Below, one piece after another: positions 24,401 to 32,809 of a DNA stretch of 64,000 nt (the first letter of the stretch is position 1; each line of letters begins with the position of its first letter). The DNA lies in assembly GCA_017397955.1 (NCBI GenBank), contig JAFQHL010000008.1, forward strand, positions 1-64,000. The letters run 5' to 3'. The notes beneath the pieces are model-generated. The model was not told where the DNA came from. It did not search any database and was given only the letters and a program-made list of their open reading frames with translations. A program made the position numbers and the translations under genes. The stretch is from Clostridia bacterium (GTDB lineage Bacteria; Bacillota; Clostridia; Oscillospirales; CAG-382).

Positions 24401-25742
24401 AAAGCTCGAAGGGGGTGAGACCTGTGGGGGTATAGGAACGGGATGTTGTATCGGAAACAACCTTTGTGCCGTTAAGATAAACATCGTACTTTTCGGCACC
24501 TTCTACAGCGTTCCAGGTGATTGTAGGAACGGTGTAGGTTGCTCTGCCGGTAGAACCTGTAAGTGTGGGAGGAGAAAGCTTGTCGGCGCTTACCGAAGTA
24601 ATAATTTGGACTTCGGTAAGAGCTATAACGGAAACATTTGTGGGAATGGTCATTTCGAAGACAACATAATTACCTGCGGCAGAACCCTTTGCAGTGTATT
24701 TTCTAACACCTGCATTGTAAGAAGTATAAGAAGTTGTGCCGAGAAGGGTGCCGACAGATTCGCTGTTACTTACGTAAATGTTAAATGGATCGGGATAGCC
24801 TCTGTTTGTGCTGTTAGAACGTATATTTGCATATGCGTTAACTTCGCAAACAGTAGCGTATTCAGGCAACTTGAAGTAAACGTAAACTTTACCGACAGCA
24901 AAGCTATCAAGGTATATTTCTACGTTTTGTCCCTGTGTGGATTCGGAATATGTAGAAGCGATAACACCGTCGTTAAGCTTACCTGCATGGTAAGTGGTCC
25001 AATTGGCTTCGCCGTAGTTGCCCGTACCGTTTGCGTTGGTACCGGTAGCGCCCTTGTAGGTAACACCGGAAGAAACATCCTGAGTACCAACGGAGCCCTG
25101 AAGTATCTGTACTTCTGTAACGCCAATAACGCCGTCGCCCGCTGTAGTACTGGAATTGGTTGCGGTGGTGTTCATTTTAATGATTACATAAGTACCGGAT
25201 TTGGCAGTGCCTGTAACGGTATATTTTTTAACATAGCCGTCAGAACTATGTGTTGTGCTGTTTGCTTCAGCAACAGTGCCCAAAAGGGTAGCAGAGGAAA
25301 CATCGGATTCGCTGTTGCCGACATATACGCTGATGGAGTCGGGATGTCCTCTATACGCATTATCACGCCTATTGGTATAAACCTCAACACTGCCTACAAC
25401 AGATGCGGAGGAAAGTTTAAAATAAAGGATTACATCGCCTTTTACAACAGATGCAATTTCACCAACGCACATTTCAACGGTGTTAGTGGTAGTGCTTGTT
25501 TTTGCGTTGGCAATAGTACCGTCATTTAACTTGCCGGTATGATAAGAATTCCAACTTGTGCCGTCACCGTAGTTACCTGTACCGTTGGTGCCGATACCGT
25601 CAGCTCCTCTATAGGTTGCGGACAAAGCAAGATTTGTTGCTGCGGCAACCTCTAAGGGTTTAATTGCTGCGGGAACTGCTACAATCATACCTAAAACCAT
25701 TGCCATGGATAACAGGGTGGAAATAATTCGTTTCATTTTCAA
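21450..25742 (-). CDS. Giant secreted N-acetylmuramoyl-L-alanine amidase with discoidin-like domains and B-repeats
   Basis: 1430 residues, exported. A signal peptide occupies about 1-34 (STLLSMAMVLGMIVAVPAA). Two related discoidin-like beta domains follow (about 36-213 and 218-380), each with a GxGNYG...YHxGKLNDG motif. A fibronectin-III-like stretch (about 390-470) comes next, then a type 3 amidase catalytic domain (about 493-667) with zinc ligands in LDAGHGG, the Glu in DPREEADD, FVSFHRNS and the catalytic Glu in ALIELGF. The C-terminal half holds Listeria-Bacteroides type B-repeats (about 800-1105, four nearly identical), further divergent repeats, and an unassigned beta domain. There is no LPXTG or SLH anchor. 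Start is TTG at 25742, with GGAGG nine bases upstream; the ATG two codons on is too far from it. It is monocistronic and likely acts in peptidoglycan remodelling. Confidence 0.88.
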   Translation of the reverse strand: MKMKRIISTLLSMAMVLGMIVAVPAAIKPLEVAAATNLALSATYRGADGIGTNGTGNYGDGTSWNSYHTGKLNDGTIANAKTSTTTNTVEMCVGEIASVVKGDVILYFKLSSASVVGSVEVYTNRRDNAYRGHPDSISVYVGNSESDVSSATLLGTVAEANSTTHSSDGYVKKYTVTGTAKSGTYVIIKMNTTATNSSTTAGDGVIGVTEVQILQGSVGTQDVSSGVTYKGATGTNANGTGNYGEANWTTYHAGKLNDGVIASTYSESTQGQNVEIYLDSFAVGKVYVYFKLPEYATVCEVNAYANIRSNSTNRGYPDPFNIYVSNSESVGTLLGTTSYTSYNAGVRKYTAKGSAAGNYVVFEMTIPTNVSVIALTEVQIITSVSADKLSPPTLTGSTGRATYTVPTITWNAVEGAEKYDVYLNGTKVVSDTTSRSYTPTGLTPFELYGRTGQRSCESVTVVAKGSGKSDSDASAAFEFLYVNKPTNSSGTPVTSADVILDAGHGGSDPGAMLDPREEADDTLRMTLAVGQLLEEAGFSVAYTRTTDVFDSIYVKAAKGEAGNFRAFVSFHRNSATSLAEGVEYYYQTGETISQPLANAFNTEFVADGIWKNRGVKTASYVVLTQTSFPAALIELGFINNPDENTKFDTYFNETAQASARSIIKYLGHTVGYTGYIDAPASAAVSGAATTVSASVGNYGSDAKFDIRGWMLHSYGVEKMEYSINGGAWTALSLSNRSGELGAYTNYPNKANSGYSSTISTEGWAAGNYTIKVRGTTVWDSTTKYTQTFDVATINLTVNDTAPAQYTVTFKDWDGTVLSTQTVTEGGSATAPSAPSRIGYTFTGWDKAFNNITGDTTVTAQYSINTFTVTFVVDGETVDTQTVNYGSAATAPNVGTKEGYTFSGWDKTFNNVTSNLTVSGSWNINTFTVTFVVDGETVDTQTVNYGGAATAPEVGTKEGYTFSGWDKAFNNITSNLTVSGSWNINTFTVTFVVDGETVDTQTVNYGGAATAPEVGTKEGYTFSGWDKTFNNVTSNLTVSGSWNINTFTVTFVVDGETVDTQTVNYGSAATAPNVGTKEGYTFSGWDKTFDNITSDTIVSASWSINSFIVTFVAGEHGSLEGETEVTVEYGTDIENLNYPLAIADAGYKFAAWDITSGTISKDITITASFEYDESQWFTVTYIIPENATATGALSFGPFVTGTAWADAGITAPTVTGIGNYVFAGWDIDAPAAITEDLTFTAILDLKGNITISIVCGTNGVILHKDNDETVVGNYTISVEAGTLASEIELPYTLADEGYVFDNWYVDGEVLDLNSVLDKNITITAVFKAAPVAITESTVVNENNYATITLTVSADSANFASRLYVFNQHSNGLTTISTNAVNATEISAGVYEVSVEIFSNGVNTVDVFFSSSAINFASPDWLIVALKADIKL
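22441..23160 (-). repeat. Four tandem 180-base coding repeats in the amidase gene
   Basis: Units 22441-22620, 22621-22800, 22801-22980 and 22981-23160 each encode one 60-residue B-repeat (core TFVVDGETVDTQTVNYG). Copies are nearly identical in DNA. The outer copies (1 and 4) share one variant in the ACATTGGG...GCACTACC segment; the inner two share another (ACTTCGGG...GCGCCGCC), a mosaic suggesting recombination or gene conversion. The last unit in each direction diverges toward the flanks. Confidence 0.92.
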
Positions 25743-25814
25743 AATAGAACGCCTCCCGTTTGTTAAAAATATTCACAAATGAACATATATCTCAATATAA
25801 ATTTGTGCAAGCTT

Positions 25815-25843
25815 ATTATAACATTATTTTTATATGCAGTCAA
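25815..25843 (-). promoter_or_regulatory. Strong sigma-A promoter of the amidase gene
   Basis: On the minus strand, TTGACT (25838-25843), 17 bases, TATAAT (25815-25820), with TG before the -10. The leader is about 65 bases. Confidence 0.82.
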
Positions 25844-25878
25844 GAGAAAACACAGTAATAAAAGGTAAAAAAATAACA

Positions 25879-25912
25879 AAAACGCTTTTTGTGAAGTCAC
25901 AAAAAGCGTTTT
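25879..25912 (-). terminator. Terminator of the FAD-MATE-LTA synthase operon
   Basis: A 16-base perfect stem (25879-25894 with 25897-25912), ending in A-rich and T-rich flanks. It lies just after the LTA-synthase stop and upstream of the amidase promoter, so the two transcription units are insulated. Confidence 0.9.
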
Positions 25913-25919
25913 ATATGCA

Positions 25920-28244
25920 TTATTCTTCTTTTAAAGTAATTTCTTTCGGTGTTTTATTGCGTTTGCTTTTGCAAAGCTTTATAAAAACAGTAACAGCGGT
26001 AACAATAACAATTATCATTGCAACGATTATAATAGCCAATTTAAAAGTGAAATGGAAGCCTGCTTTGCCCTTATTTGCGGTAAGCTTTTCGCCGGACGGC
26101 AGGTCGCCAACATAGAATTCTTCACTTTGGTCAAGCAACACTAAGTCTTTTGTCAGCAAGCGAACACTTATTTTATCGCCGTTTTCAATTGTAACTTGTT
26201 CCGTTACTTCCAACAGCTCGCTACTTATGTATTCGGTTGAATAACGCCCGCCGTTTATATACACAAAAGATGAAGGATTAAATCCTACGCCTTTTACAAA
26301 CAAAGTACCTGTTTCCGGGTCGGTTTCATATCCCGTTACCGCTGCAGGAATAAGACCTACTGAGGTATCTATTTTTTTGTAGGGAGATTTGCCCTCGAAG
26401 TAATAGTTTTCGCCCTCCAAAAAGTCATAAGCCAAGGCGTTACGGTATTCAATAAGCATTTCATCGCTAAGCCCCGCGTGGTACAAACGTGCTATATTGC
26501 CCGTACGTATACCTGCCAAATCCAAAGCGTAAGCGGTTAGCTCGTATGATTTTATATCCCTTATGCGTTCATATCCCTCTTTAAGGTTTATACCGTCGGT
26601 GTGCCATATCACATATTCGGAGTTGTATTTTGCGTTCGGATTTTCGCCGTCGTTATAATCCACAAGCTGTTCACTGCCCTCGATAAAGGTGGGTAAGTGG
26701 TCGCCGTACATCATAACTATGGTTTCTTCATCAAGACTTTCCAAATACGTAAGCAGTTCTTTTATGAATATATCTTCCTCGCGCGCCATTGCGGCGTAAT
26801 ACAAAAGCATATTCGTGTAAACTTCGTCTTCTTCAAAACCGCCAACCTCAACGGGATAATCAAAGTCCTCAAGATATCTTGTGTGATATTTGCTGTGGCA
26901 CTGTACGGTTACCGTCAACAGCATATCAACGCCCTCAGACAAACTCATCGCGCCTTTAATCTGGTCAAGCAAAATTTCATCTCTTGCCCAGTATTTGGAA
27001 TAGGTGTAGTCCTCCTCGGTAAGCTCACCAAAGGCTTCCAAAGGTATAAATCTGTCAAAGCCCAAGTTGGTGTAAGCCTCATTTCTACCGTAAAAACCGC
27101 CGTTGTGGTTGTGTATAGCGGTTGTGGTATAGCCAATATTTCTAAGATTATATGCAATGGATTCCATACTGTTGTTCTGCAAAAAGCTCAAATAAGGGTA
27201 GTCATCAAATCCATAGCTTCTTATGTCCGTACCTGTAAGCACCTCGTACTCCACATTGGCTGTACAAGACCCCAATGCGTTTACGGTAAGCATACCGCTG
27301 GGATATTTTTCTTTAAGTTCGGAAAAATAGGGGTGGGGATTTTCTGAAAATTCTATACCTTCAATACGGTTCATATCCATAAAAGATTCAAGCTGCAGAA
27401 CAATAACATTTGGTAATTCCTCAGGTATTGTTTCTTTAACGGAGTCTACTACAAGCTTTATGTCGTCAATGGTGGATTTGTCATAACCGTCAGGTTTGTC
27501 AATGCCGGAATCCACAATACCGTATAGCAGACAGTATACAAATCCGCAGTTATTGTAGTCTTCAGGCAATCTTTGATTGGGAGATACCACTTTGTATATG
27601 GAGAATACGCTTGCAAGCCCACCTACAAGAAATGCCACGCAAAGTGTAAACGCAACGGAGCGCTTGTAATTTACAGGTTCACGCGGGGACTTTTTATAAA
27701 GAAATACCAATCCCACAATAAACGTTATAACTGTTATCGAAAGCAAAATAATGGTGGGTATGGTTAAATACATAGTAGAAAGGCTCATCCCCGACCGCAT
27801 TATCTTAAAATCTATAAGCATTAAGGGATTGGCGCGGTTAAGCAGCATACTTACGTTGCTTATGCCCAACGAAATCCAAACAACCAGCACCACGCTGTAT
27901 ACAAACAACCTTCTTTTAAACAGCATAGATAAGCAAAAGCTTAATGCAATAACCGAAGACCCAAACAGAAACATAGGGAAGTTATCCACAACGTGTAACA
28001 TCAGTCTTGAAAACGAACGTCGGGATGCTAACTCTATGATAAAATTAACAACGATAGCGGTAACCAAGCACAAAAGAAACTTGTGCTTGTAGAAAGCAAC
28101 AAGAGGGCTGATTATATACTTGTACAACCACTTGGAAAAGGAAGTGTTTTTAAAACGGTTGAATTTTTCAACGGCAAAATCTTTTGCTTTGCAAAGCCAT
28201 TTAAGGCATTTGCTGCGAATTTTACCGTTTGATTTGTTTTTCAT
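25920..28244 (-). CDS. LTA synthase-family phosphoglycerol transferase with extra C-terminal domain
   Basis: 774-residue membrane enzyme of the LtaS/alkaline-phosphatase superfamily, which transfers glycerol phosphate from phosphatidylglycerol to a glycolipid or glycan at the outer face. After a basic N-terminus there are about five membrane helices (55-230). The extracellular catalytic domain follows: QLESFMD metal site, GSCTANVEYEVLTG with the nucleophile Thr at about 328, HNHNGGFYGRN, and MYGDHLP with metal-binding Asp-His. LtaS usually ends there; this protein adds about 150 residues with an IPT/TIG-like strand pattern (FVKGVGFNPSSFVYINGG) and one more membrane helix near the end (LAIIIVAMIIVIVTAVTVFI). 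AGGAGG precedes the ATG. It is the third gene of an operon after a FAD protein and a MATE transporter. Confidence 0.88.
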   Translation of the reverse strand: MKNKSNGKIRSKCLKWLCKAKDFAVEKFNRFKNTSFSKWLYKYIISPLVAFYKHKFLLCLVTAIVVNFIIELASRRSFSRLMLHVVDNFPMFLFGSSVIALSFCLSMLFKRRLFVYSVVLVVWISLGISNVSMLLNRANPLMLIDFKIMRSGMSLSTMYLTIPTIILLSITVITFIVGLVFLYKKSPREPVNYKRSVAFTLCVAFLVGGLASVFSIYKVVSPNQRLPEDYNNCGFVYCLLYGIVDSGIDKPDGYDKSTIDDIKLVVDSVKETIPEELPNVIVLQLESFMDMNRIEGIEFSENPHPYFSELKEKYPSGMLTVNALGSCTANVEYEVLTGTDIRSYGFDDYPYLSFLQNNSMESIAYNLRNIGYTTTAIHNHNGGFYGRNEAYTNLGFDRFIPLEAFGELTEEDYTYSKYWARDEILLDQIKGAMSLSEGVDMLLTVTVQCHSKYHTRYLEDFDYPVEVGGFEEDEVYTNMLLYYAAMAREEDIFIKELLTYLESLDEETIVMMYGDHLPTFIEGSEQLVDYNDGENPNAKYNSEYVIWHTDGINLKEGYERIRDIKSYELTAYALDLAGIRTGNIARLYHAGLSDEMLIEYRNALAYDFLEGENYYFEGKSPYKKIDTSVGLIPAAVTGYETDPETGTLFVKGVGFNPSSFVYINGGRYSTEYISSELLEVTEQVTIENGDKISVRLLTKDLVLLDQSEEFYVGDLPSGEKLTANKGKAGFHFTFKLAIIIVAMIIVIVTAVTVFIKLCKSKRNKTPKEITLKEE

Positions 28245-28284
28245 AAAGAGTAAACCTCCTGGGATAAAAACAGCAAATATGGCA

Positions 28285-29721
28285 TCAATTTATAACAGAC
28301 ATAAGTTTTTTGCTTTTTAGATGAAAAAATTTATAATACACCAAGGTGGCGGTGCAACAAACAAACCATCCCGCAGGATAACTGAATGCCACAGGCAAAA
28401 TATCGTTGGAGATGTAATTGGAAACAACGAACAAATATACCTGTCTGAAAGCAACAAAAGAACCAAGCATTATAAACATGGGCGCTTTTGTGTTACCTGC
28501 ACCGCGCATTGATGCGGAAAAGACCTGGTTAACACAACAGAAAAGATAAAACGGCGTTAAGTTATACAACAAAATCTTTGCATAATATACCACCTGCGGC
28601 TCTGAATTAAAAACTGCCGCCAGCCAAGGTGTGAATAACAAGACTACGCTTATTACCGTAACTGTAACAATAATAGCCATATAAAACGCAATGCGCGTAC
28701 CTTCTTTTGCCCTGTCTCTGTTGCCGCAACCTAAATTTTGCCCTACAAAGGTTGTTACGCCTAAGGAGATGGCTTGCACCGGTAAAAAGATAAACTGGTC
28801 GATTTTGGAGTAAGATGTCCATCCTGCAAGACAATGGGAGGTGGTTGCTTGGTTTACGTTTGCCACATAGGATTGAACAAATACGTTTGAAAACGCGGTT
28901 ATTGACATTTGAATGGCGGCAGGAAACCCTATAATAGCTATTCTTTTTATCATTTCGCCATCCCATTTTATGTCTTTTATTATCAATTTTACCACGCTGT
29001 CCGTTCGTAAAAGGGTTATTATGGTTAACGCGCCTGATAGCCCTTGGGCGATAACGGTAGCCAATGCTACACCCTCTACGCCCATATCAAAAGCAAAAAC
29101 AAACAGAAAGTCCAACACGATATTTGTTAATGCAGAAATAACCAAAAAGTAGAAGGGTCGCTTGGAGTCACCAACAGCTCTCAGTATTCCCGCACCTGTG
29201 TTGTAAACCATCATTGTGGAGATGCCTGCAAAGTATATGGTAAGGTACTTTAACGCATGGGGGTATATGTTTTCCATATTGGAATCGGAACGCAACATCA
29301 GCTTCAGCATGAACGGAGCACCCGCAACACCCAAAAAGGTAAATACAACGGAAAGTGCCAGAGTGAGGAACATAAAGGAGTGTACGGAGTCGTGCACCTT
29401 TTTCTTATCTTTTGCACCGTAATGGTGAGAAATAACGATTCCCGCGCCGCTGGCAAGACCGGTGAACACACCGATAAGGATGTTTATAATAGGCCCTACC
29501 GTGCCAACTGCAGAAAATGCATCATTGTTGCCCATCCTGCCTATTACCCAGGTATCTACCATATTGTAAAGCTGCTGGAAAAGGTTTCCTATCATCAAAG
29601 GCAGTGCAAACCAAAAGATATTTTTATAAATACTGCCAACGGTCATATCCACGTCTTTTCCCTTGCTTTGGACAAAAAACGCTTTAATTCCGCGGCGAAT
29701 CTTGTTGTTTCCTTCAGTCAT
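28285..29721 (-). CDS. MATE family efflux/export transporter
   Basis: 478 residues, twelve predicted membrane helices. It opens with the MATE pattern IFWFALPLMIGNLFQQLYNMVDTWVIGRMG and has GTVGPIINILIGVFTGLASGAGIVIS in the first repeat, with the corresponding GFPAAIQMSITAFSNVFVQSYV in the second. It exports drugs or metabolites by Na+ or H+ antiport; substrate unknown. It starts 16 bases after the FAD oxidoreductase stop, with only a weak ribosome site, which suggests coupled translation. LTA synthase follows 40 bases later. Confidence 0.9.
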   Translation of the reverse strand: MTEGNNKIRRGIKAFFVQSKGKDVDMTVGSIYKNIFWFALPLMIGNLFQQLYNMVDTWVIGRMGNNDAFSAVGTVGPIINILIGVFTGLASGAGIVISHHYGAKDKKKVHDSVHSFMFLTLALSVVFTFLGVAGAPFMLKLMLRSDSNMENIYPHALKYLTIYFAGISTMMVYNTGAGILRAVGDSKRPFYFLVISALTNIVLDFLFVFAFDMGVEGVALATVIAQGLSGALTIITLLRTDSVVKLIIKDIKWDGEMIKRIAIIGFPAAIQMSITAFSNVFVQSYVANVNQATTSHCLAGWTSYSKIDQFIFLPVQAISLGVTTFVGQNLGCGNRDRAKEGTRIAFYMAIIVTVTVISVVLLFTPWLAAVFNSEPQVVYYAKILLYNLTPFYLFCCVNQVFSASMRGAGNTKAPMFIMLGSFVAFRQVYLFVVSNYISNDILPVAFSYPAGWFVCCTATLVYYKFFHLKSKKLMSVIN

Positions 29722-29737
29722 AATGAGTACTAAAACA

Positions 29738-31111
29738 TTAGTCTTTTTGATTTAATATATGCCTTGCAACGTAAACGCCGCTGGCTGAAGCGTGGGACAG
29801 AGAATGGGTAACTCCGCTGCAATCGCCGATTACGTAAAGTCCTTTGTTTTTGGTTTGTAAGTTGTTGTCGATTTCAACCTCCATATTGTAGAACTTAACT
29901 TCTACACCGTAAAGGAGCGTATCATCGTTGGCTGTGCCGGGTGCAATTTTATCAAGCGCGTAAATCATTTCAATAATACCGTCAAGGATTCGCTTGGGCA
30001 TTACAAGGCTAAGGTCGCCGGGTGTTGCCGCAAGGGTGGGGGTAACATAGCTTTCGTTAATACGCGCTTCGTTACTGCGTCTGCCCCTTACAAGGTCACC
30101 AAAACGCTGCACTATAACACCGCCGCCCAACATATTTGAAAGTCTGGCAATGCTTTCGCCGTATCCGTTGCTGTCCTTAAACGGCTCGGAAAAATGCTTG
30201 CTTACCAAAAGCGCAAAATTTGTATTTTCCGTATGCTTGGACTTATCTTCGTAGCTGTGCCCGTTTACCGTAACAATGCCGTTGGTGTTTTCGTTAACAA
30301 CAACGCCGTTGGGATTCATACAGAAGGTACGCACCAGGTCTTCAAATTTCTCGGTGCGGTATACAATTTTACTTTCATAAAGCTCATCGGTAAGATGTGA
30401 GAATACAACGGCAGGCAACTCCACTCTTACACCTATGTCAACTCTGTTGGATTTGGTGGGAATGTCCATGGATTTACATACTCCCTCCATCCATTTGCTT
30501 CCGCTTCTCCCTACGGAGATAACGCATTTTTCGCAGGTATAAACGGTATCTTTGGTGTGCACTTCGTAGTTACCGTAATTGCCGCTGACGGAGTCAACGG
30601 GAGTGTTAAAGTGAAAATCGACTTTATCTTTCAACTCGTTATAAAGATTCTCCAAAACAATATAGTTAATATCGGTACCCAAATGTCTTACCTTTGCATC
30701 TAGCAAATGCAATCCGTTTTCAAGGCAACGTTTTTTTATTTCCGTATTGGCGGTAGAATAAAGTTTTGTGCCTTTGCCACCGTATGCAAGGTTTATATCG
30801 TCAACGTATCGCATAAGCTCAATGGCTTCGTTACTGCCTATGTGCTGGTACAAAGTGCCGCCAAAACGATTGGTTATATTGTATTTGCCGTCAGAAAAAG
30901 CACCGGCACCGCCGAACCCGCTCATAATGGCGCAGGTGGGACACTTAATACAGCTTTTAATTTTTTTGCCGTCAATGGGACATTTGCGCTTGCCTAAAGG
31001 ATTGCCCAGTTCAAAAACCGCAATCTTAATGTTTTCGTTAGCACGCGTAAGCTCATACGCTGTGAAAATACCGCCGGGACCGGCACCTATTATAATAACG
31101 TCATATTTCAT
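29738..31111 (-). CDS. FAD-dependent oxidoreductase, COG2509 type
   Basis: 457 residues. The N-terminal DVIIIGAGPGGIFTAYEL is the FAD-binding Rossmann motif. The family cysteine cluster is in KCPIDGKKIKSCIKCPTCAIMSGFGGAGAFSDGK. The C-terminal GLYVIGDCSGVTHSLSHASASGVYVA closes the FAD site. These features match the uncharacterized FAD-dependent dehydrogenases (COG2509), whose substrate I do not know. The start is set at MKYDVII, with AGAGG upstream; the frame runs 23 codons further without support and into the promoter. It is the first gene of the operon with MATE and LTA synthase. Confidence 0.87.
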   Translation of the reverse strand: MKYDVIIIGAGPGGIFTAYELTRANENIKIAVFELGNPLGKRKCPIDGKKIKSCIKCPTCAIMSGFGGAGAFSDGKYNITNRFGGTLYQHIGSNEAIELMRYVDDINLAYGGKGTKLYSTANTEIKKRCLENGLHLLDAKVRHLGTDINYIVLENLYNELKDKVDFHFNTPVDSVSGNYGNYEVHTKDTVYTCEKCVISVGRSGSKWMEGVCKSMDIPTKSNRVDIGVRVELPAVVFSHLTDELYESKIVYRTEKFEDLVRTFCMNPNGVVVNENTNGIVTVNGHSYEDKSKHTENTNFALLVSKHFSEPFKDSNGYGESIARLSNMLGGGVIVQRFGDLVRGRRSNEARINESYVTPTLAATPGDLSLVMPKRILDGIIEMIYALDKIAPGTANDDTLLYGVEVKFYNMEVEIDNNLQTKNKGLYVIGDCSGVTHSLSHASASGVYVARHILNQKD

Positions 31112-31170
31112 TTCAATCGCCTCTTTATTCAATCTTATTATCTGGTTTTGCACATCAAATACCAAACTAT

Positions 31171-31199
31171 AGAATAGCACAACGCAAATATTTTGTCAA
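31171..31199 (-). promoter_or_regulatory. Sigma-A promoter of the FAD-MATE-LTA synthase operon
   Basis: On the minus strand, TTGACA (31194-31199), 17 bases, TATTCT (31171-31176), extended by TGC. It is back-to-back with the promoter of the CARF gene. Confidence 0.75.
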
Positions 31200-31234
31200 T
31201 AAGTGAAGGACAATAAAGCGGCACAAATATAATG

Positions 31235-31263
31235 TTGACAAAACAGGTCGAATGTTATAGAAT
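31235..31263 (+). promoter_or_regulatory. Sigma-A promoter of the CARF nuclease operon
   Basis: TTGACA (31235-31240), 17 bases, TAGAAT (31258-31263). The transcript start would lie only about 15 bases before the GTG/ATG start region, so the leader is very short. Confidence 0.75.
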
Positions 31264-31284
31264 ATCACAAAGAGGTGTGTGCTT

Positions 31285-32508
31285 ATGACGGTTGTGGAAT
31301 TTTTTGCCTGCGCCCCCATAGAGAATATGGTAAGCTGCTTTTTGTTAAAACCGGATAAAGTAATATTTATCGGCGGCGGCAGACGTGCAAAACGCAGGAT
31401 GCATGCATACGGTGAGCTTGCACGTAGAAAGGGAATAAACGCTGTTTTTGAGCACCGCGCCGTCCTCGGAAATTCTATTAACAGTATAGCGGATTGCCTT
31501 GTGGATATAGTAGAAACCGAGGAAGAGTGTTGCTTTGACCTTACAGGCGGTGATGATTTGGCACTGGTTGCCATGGGACTGGTGTATGAGCGTTACAGAG
31601 GTGTAAAAAAATTGCAGATGCACCGCTATAACTTCAACAGTAGAAAAATGACCGATTGTGACGGCGATGGCTTTATAAGCAAATCTATGCCGTTTTCTGA
31701 GCTTACGGTTGATGAAAATATTGCTTTGCACGGCGGCACGGTTGCAGGTGGCCTTCGTAAGGATAAACTTGGCGAAAGAAAAGATATAGAAGACTTGTGG
31801 ACTGTGTGCAAAGCCGCACCCTTTGATTGGAACAGAAGCACCGCCGCTCTTTCGGAGTTGATTTGCGTGGCACGTTTTTCTTCCGACGGACTTAAGGTGT
31901 CTATCGAAAGTGAAGAGGCCAAGCGTCGTTTTACGGATTATGAAAAACGCAAGAACAATGCGCTTCGTTTTTTAAGCAAGCTTAGTAAAGCGGGGATTGT
32001 ATACAACATTGTAGAAAGCAAAAATCATTTTTCATTTTTTTATAAAAATTCTTTTGTAAAAAAAGCACTCTCCAAGTCGGGTAACGTCCTTGAATATAAA
32101 ATGCTTTCACTTGCTTCGGAGGCAAAGGACAAAAATTTATCTCCCTTGTTTACCGACTGTGTCGGAGGCGTGGTTATTGATTGGGATGGGCTTATTGCAG
32201 GTGCAGGCGTATCCTTTGGCGGGACCGTTAACGAAGTGGACTTGATTTTAATGAAAGGGCTTATACCTGTTTTTGTTTCCTGCAAAAACGGCGGAGTAGC
32301 GGAGGAAGAGCTTTATAAGCTAAACACCGTTGCCGCCAGATTCGGTAACAGGTATGCAAAGAAAGTGCTTGTAGCCTCCGGTCTTAACAAAAAAGGGCAA
32401 GGCCTTGAATATTTTAAAGCGAGAGCGGCAGAAATGGGAATAGTGCTTGTGGAAAAGGCTCACAGGATGACAGACAAAGAGCTTTTGGAAGTTTTGTTAA
32501 AAATATAA
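31285..32508 (+). CDS. CARF-domain endonuclease, Card1/Can2 (DUF1887) type
   Basis: 407 residues. The N-terminal half (about 1-150) is a CARF-like Rossmann domain with VIFIGGGRRAKRR and the ligand-loop motif DLTGGDD (85-91). The C-terminal half (about 265-407) is a PD-(D/E)xK-type nuclease: VLEYKM with Glu270, the metal Asp in NEVDL (316-320, Asp319), then FVSCKNG with Lys334, then EEELYKL (341-347). In family knowledge, cyclic tetra-adenylate from type III CRISPR complexes activates such enzymes to cut RNA and single-stranded or supercoiled DNA. The usual Glu of ExK is Ser332 here, while a helix Glu (340-342) may stand in. No cas gene or array is in the window. I start at the ATG at 31285 (GAGG nine bases upstream); a GTG at 31279 is possible. 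It is followed in operon by UPF0237 and UPF0210 genes. Confidence 0.85.
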   Translation: MTVVEFFACAPIENMVSCFLLKPDKVIFIGGGRRAKRRMHAYGELARRKGINAVFEHRAVLGNSINSIADCLVDIVETEEECCFDLTGGDDLALVAMGLVYERYRGVKKLQMHRYNFNSRKMTDCDGDGFISKSMPFSELTVDENIALHGGTVAGGLRKDKLGERKDIEDLWTVCKAAPFDWNRSTAALSELICVARFSSDGLKVSIESEEAKRRFTDYEKRKNNALRFLSKLSKAGIVYNIVESKNHFSFFYKNSFVKKALSKSGNVLEYKMLSLASEAKDKNLSPLFTDCVGGVVIDWDGLIAGAGVSFGGTVNEVDLILMKGLIPVFVSCKNGGVAEEELYKLNTVAARFGNRYAKKVLVASGLNKKGQGLEYFKARAAEMGIVLVEKAHRMTDKELLEVLLKI

Positions 32509-32528
32509 TCAAAATAGAGGTGTTTTAA

Positions 32529-32798
32529 ATGAATGCGGTTATAACCGTAACAGGAAAAGATAATAAGGGCATTATAGCCAAGGTAAGTGCTGTGTGCACA
32601 GAGCATGGGGTAAATATCATAGATATTTCTCAAAGCGTACTAAGGGATTATTTTGTAATGTTTATGATAGCTGATATCGGTGAGATGAAGATAAAACTTG
32701 CTGATTTTGTTGATGTTATGAATGCATTGGCGGATGAAAATGCTTTGAAGATACAGACGATGCATGAAGATATTTTTAATGCAATGCACAGAATATAG
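32529..32798 (+). CDS. ACT-domain protein, UPF0237 family
   Basis: 89 residues comprising a single ACT domain: [21 protein letters not shown] starts it, and [21 protein letters not shown] follows as the second strand-helix unit. ACT domains bind amino acids or related ligands. UPF0237 genes are commonly next to a UPF0210 gene, as here (11 bases apart), so the two are probably functional partners. AGAGGTG precedes the ATG. The gap after the CARF nuclease is 20 bases with no terminator. Confidence 0.9.
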   Translation: MNAVITVTGKDNKGIIAKVSAVCTEHGVNIIDISQSVLRDYFVMFMIADIGEMKIKLADFVDVMNALADENALKIQTMHEDIFNAMHRI

Positions 32799-32809
32799 GG
32801 GGTAGCGCA

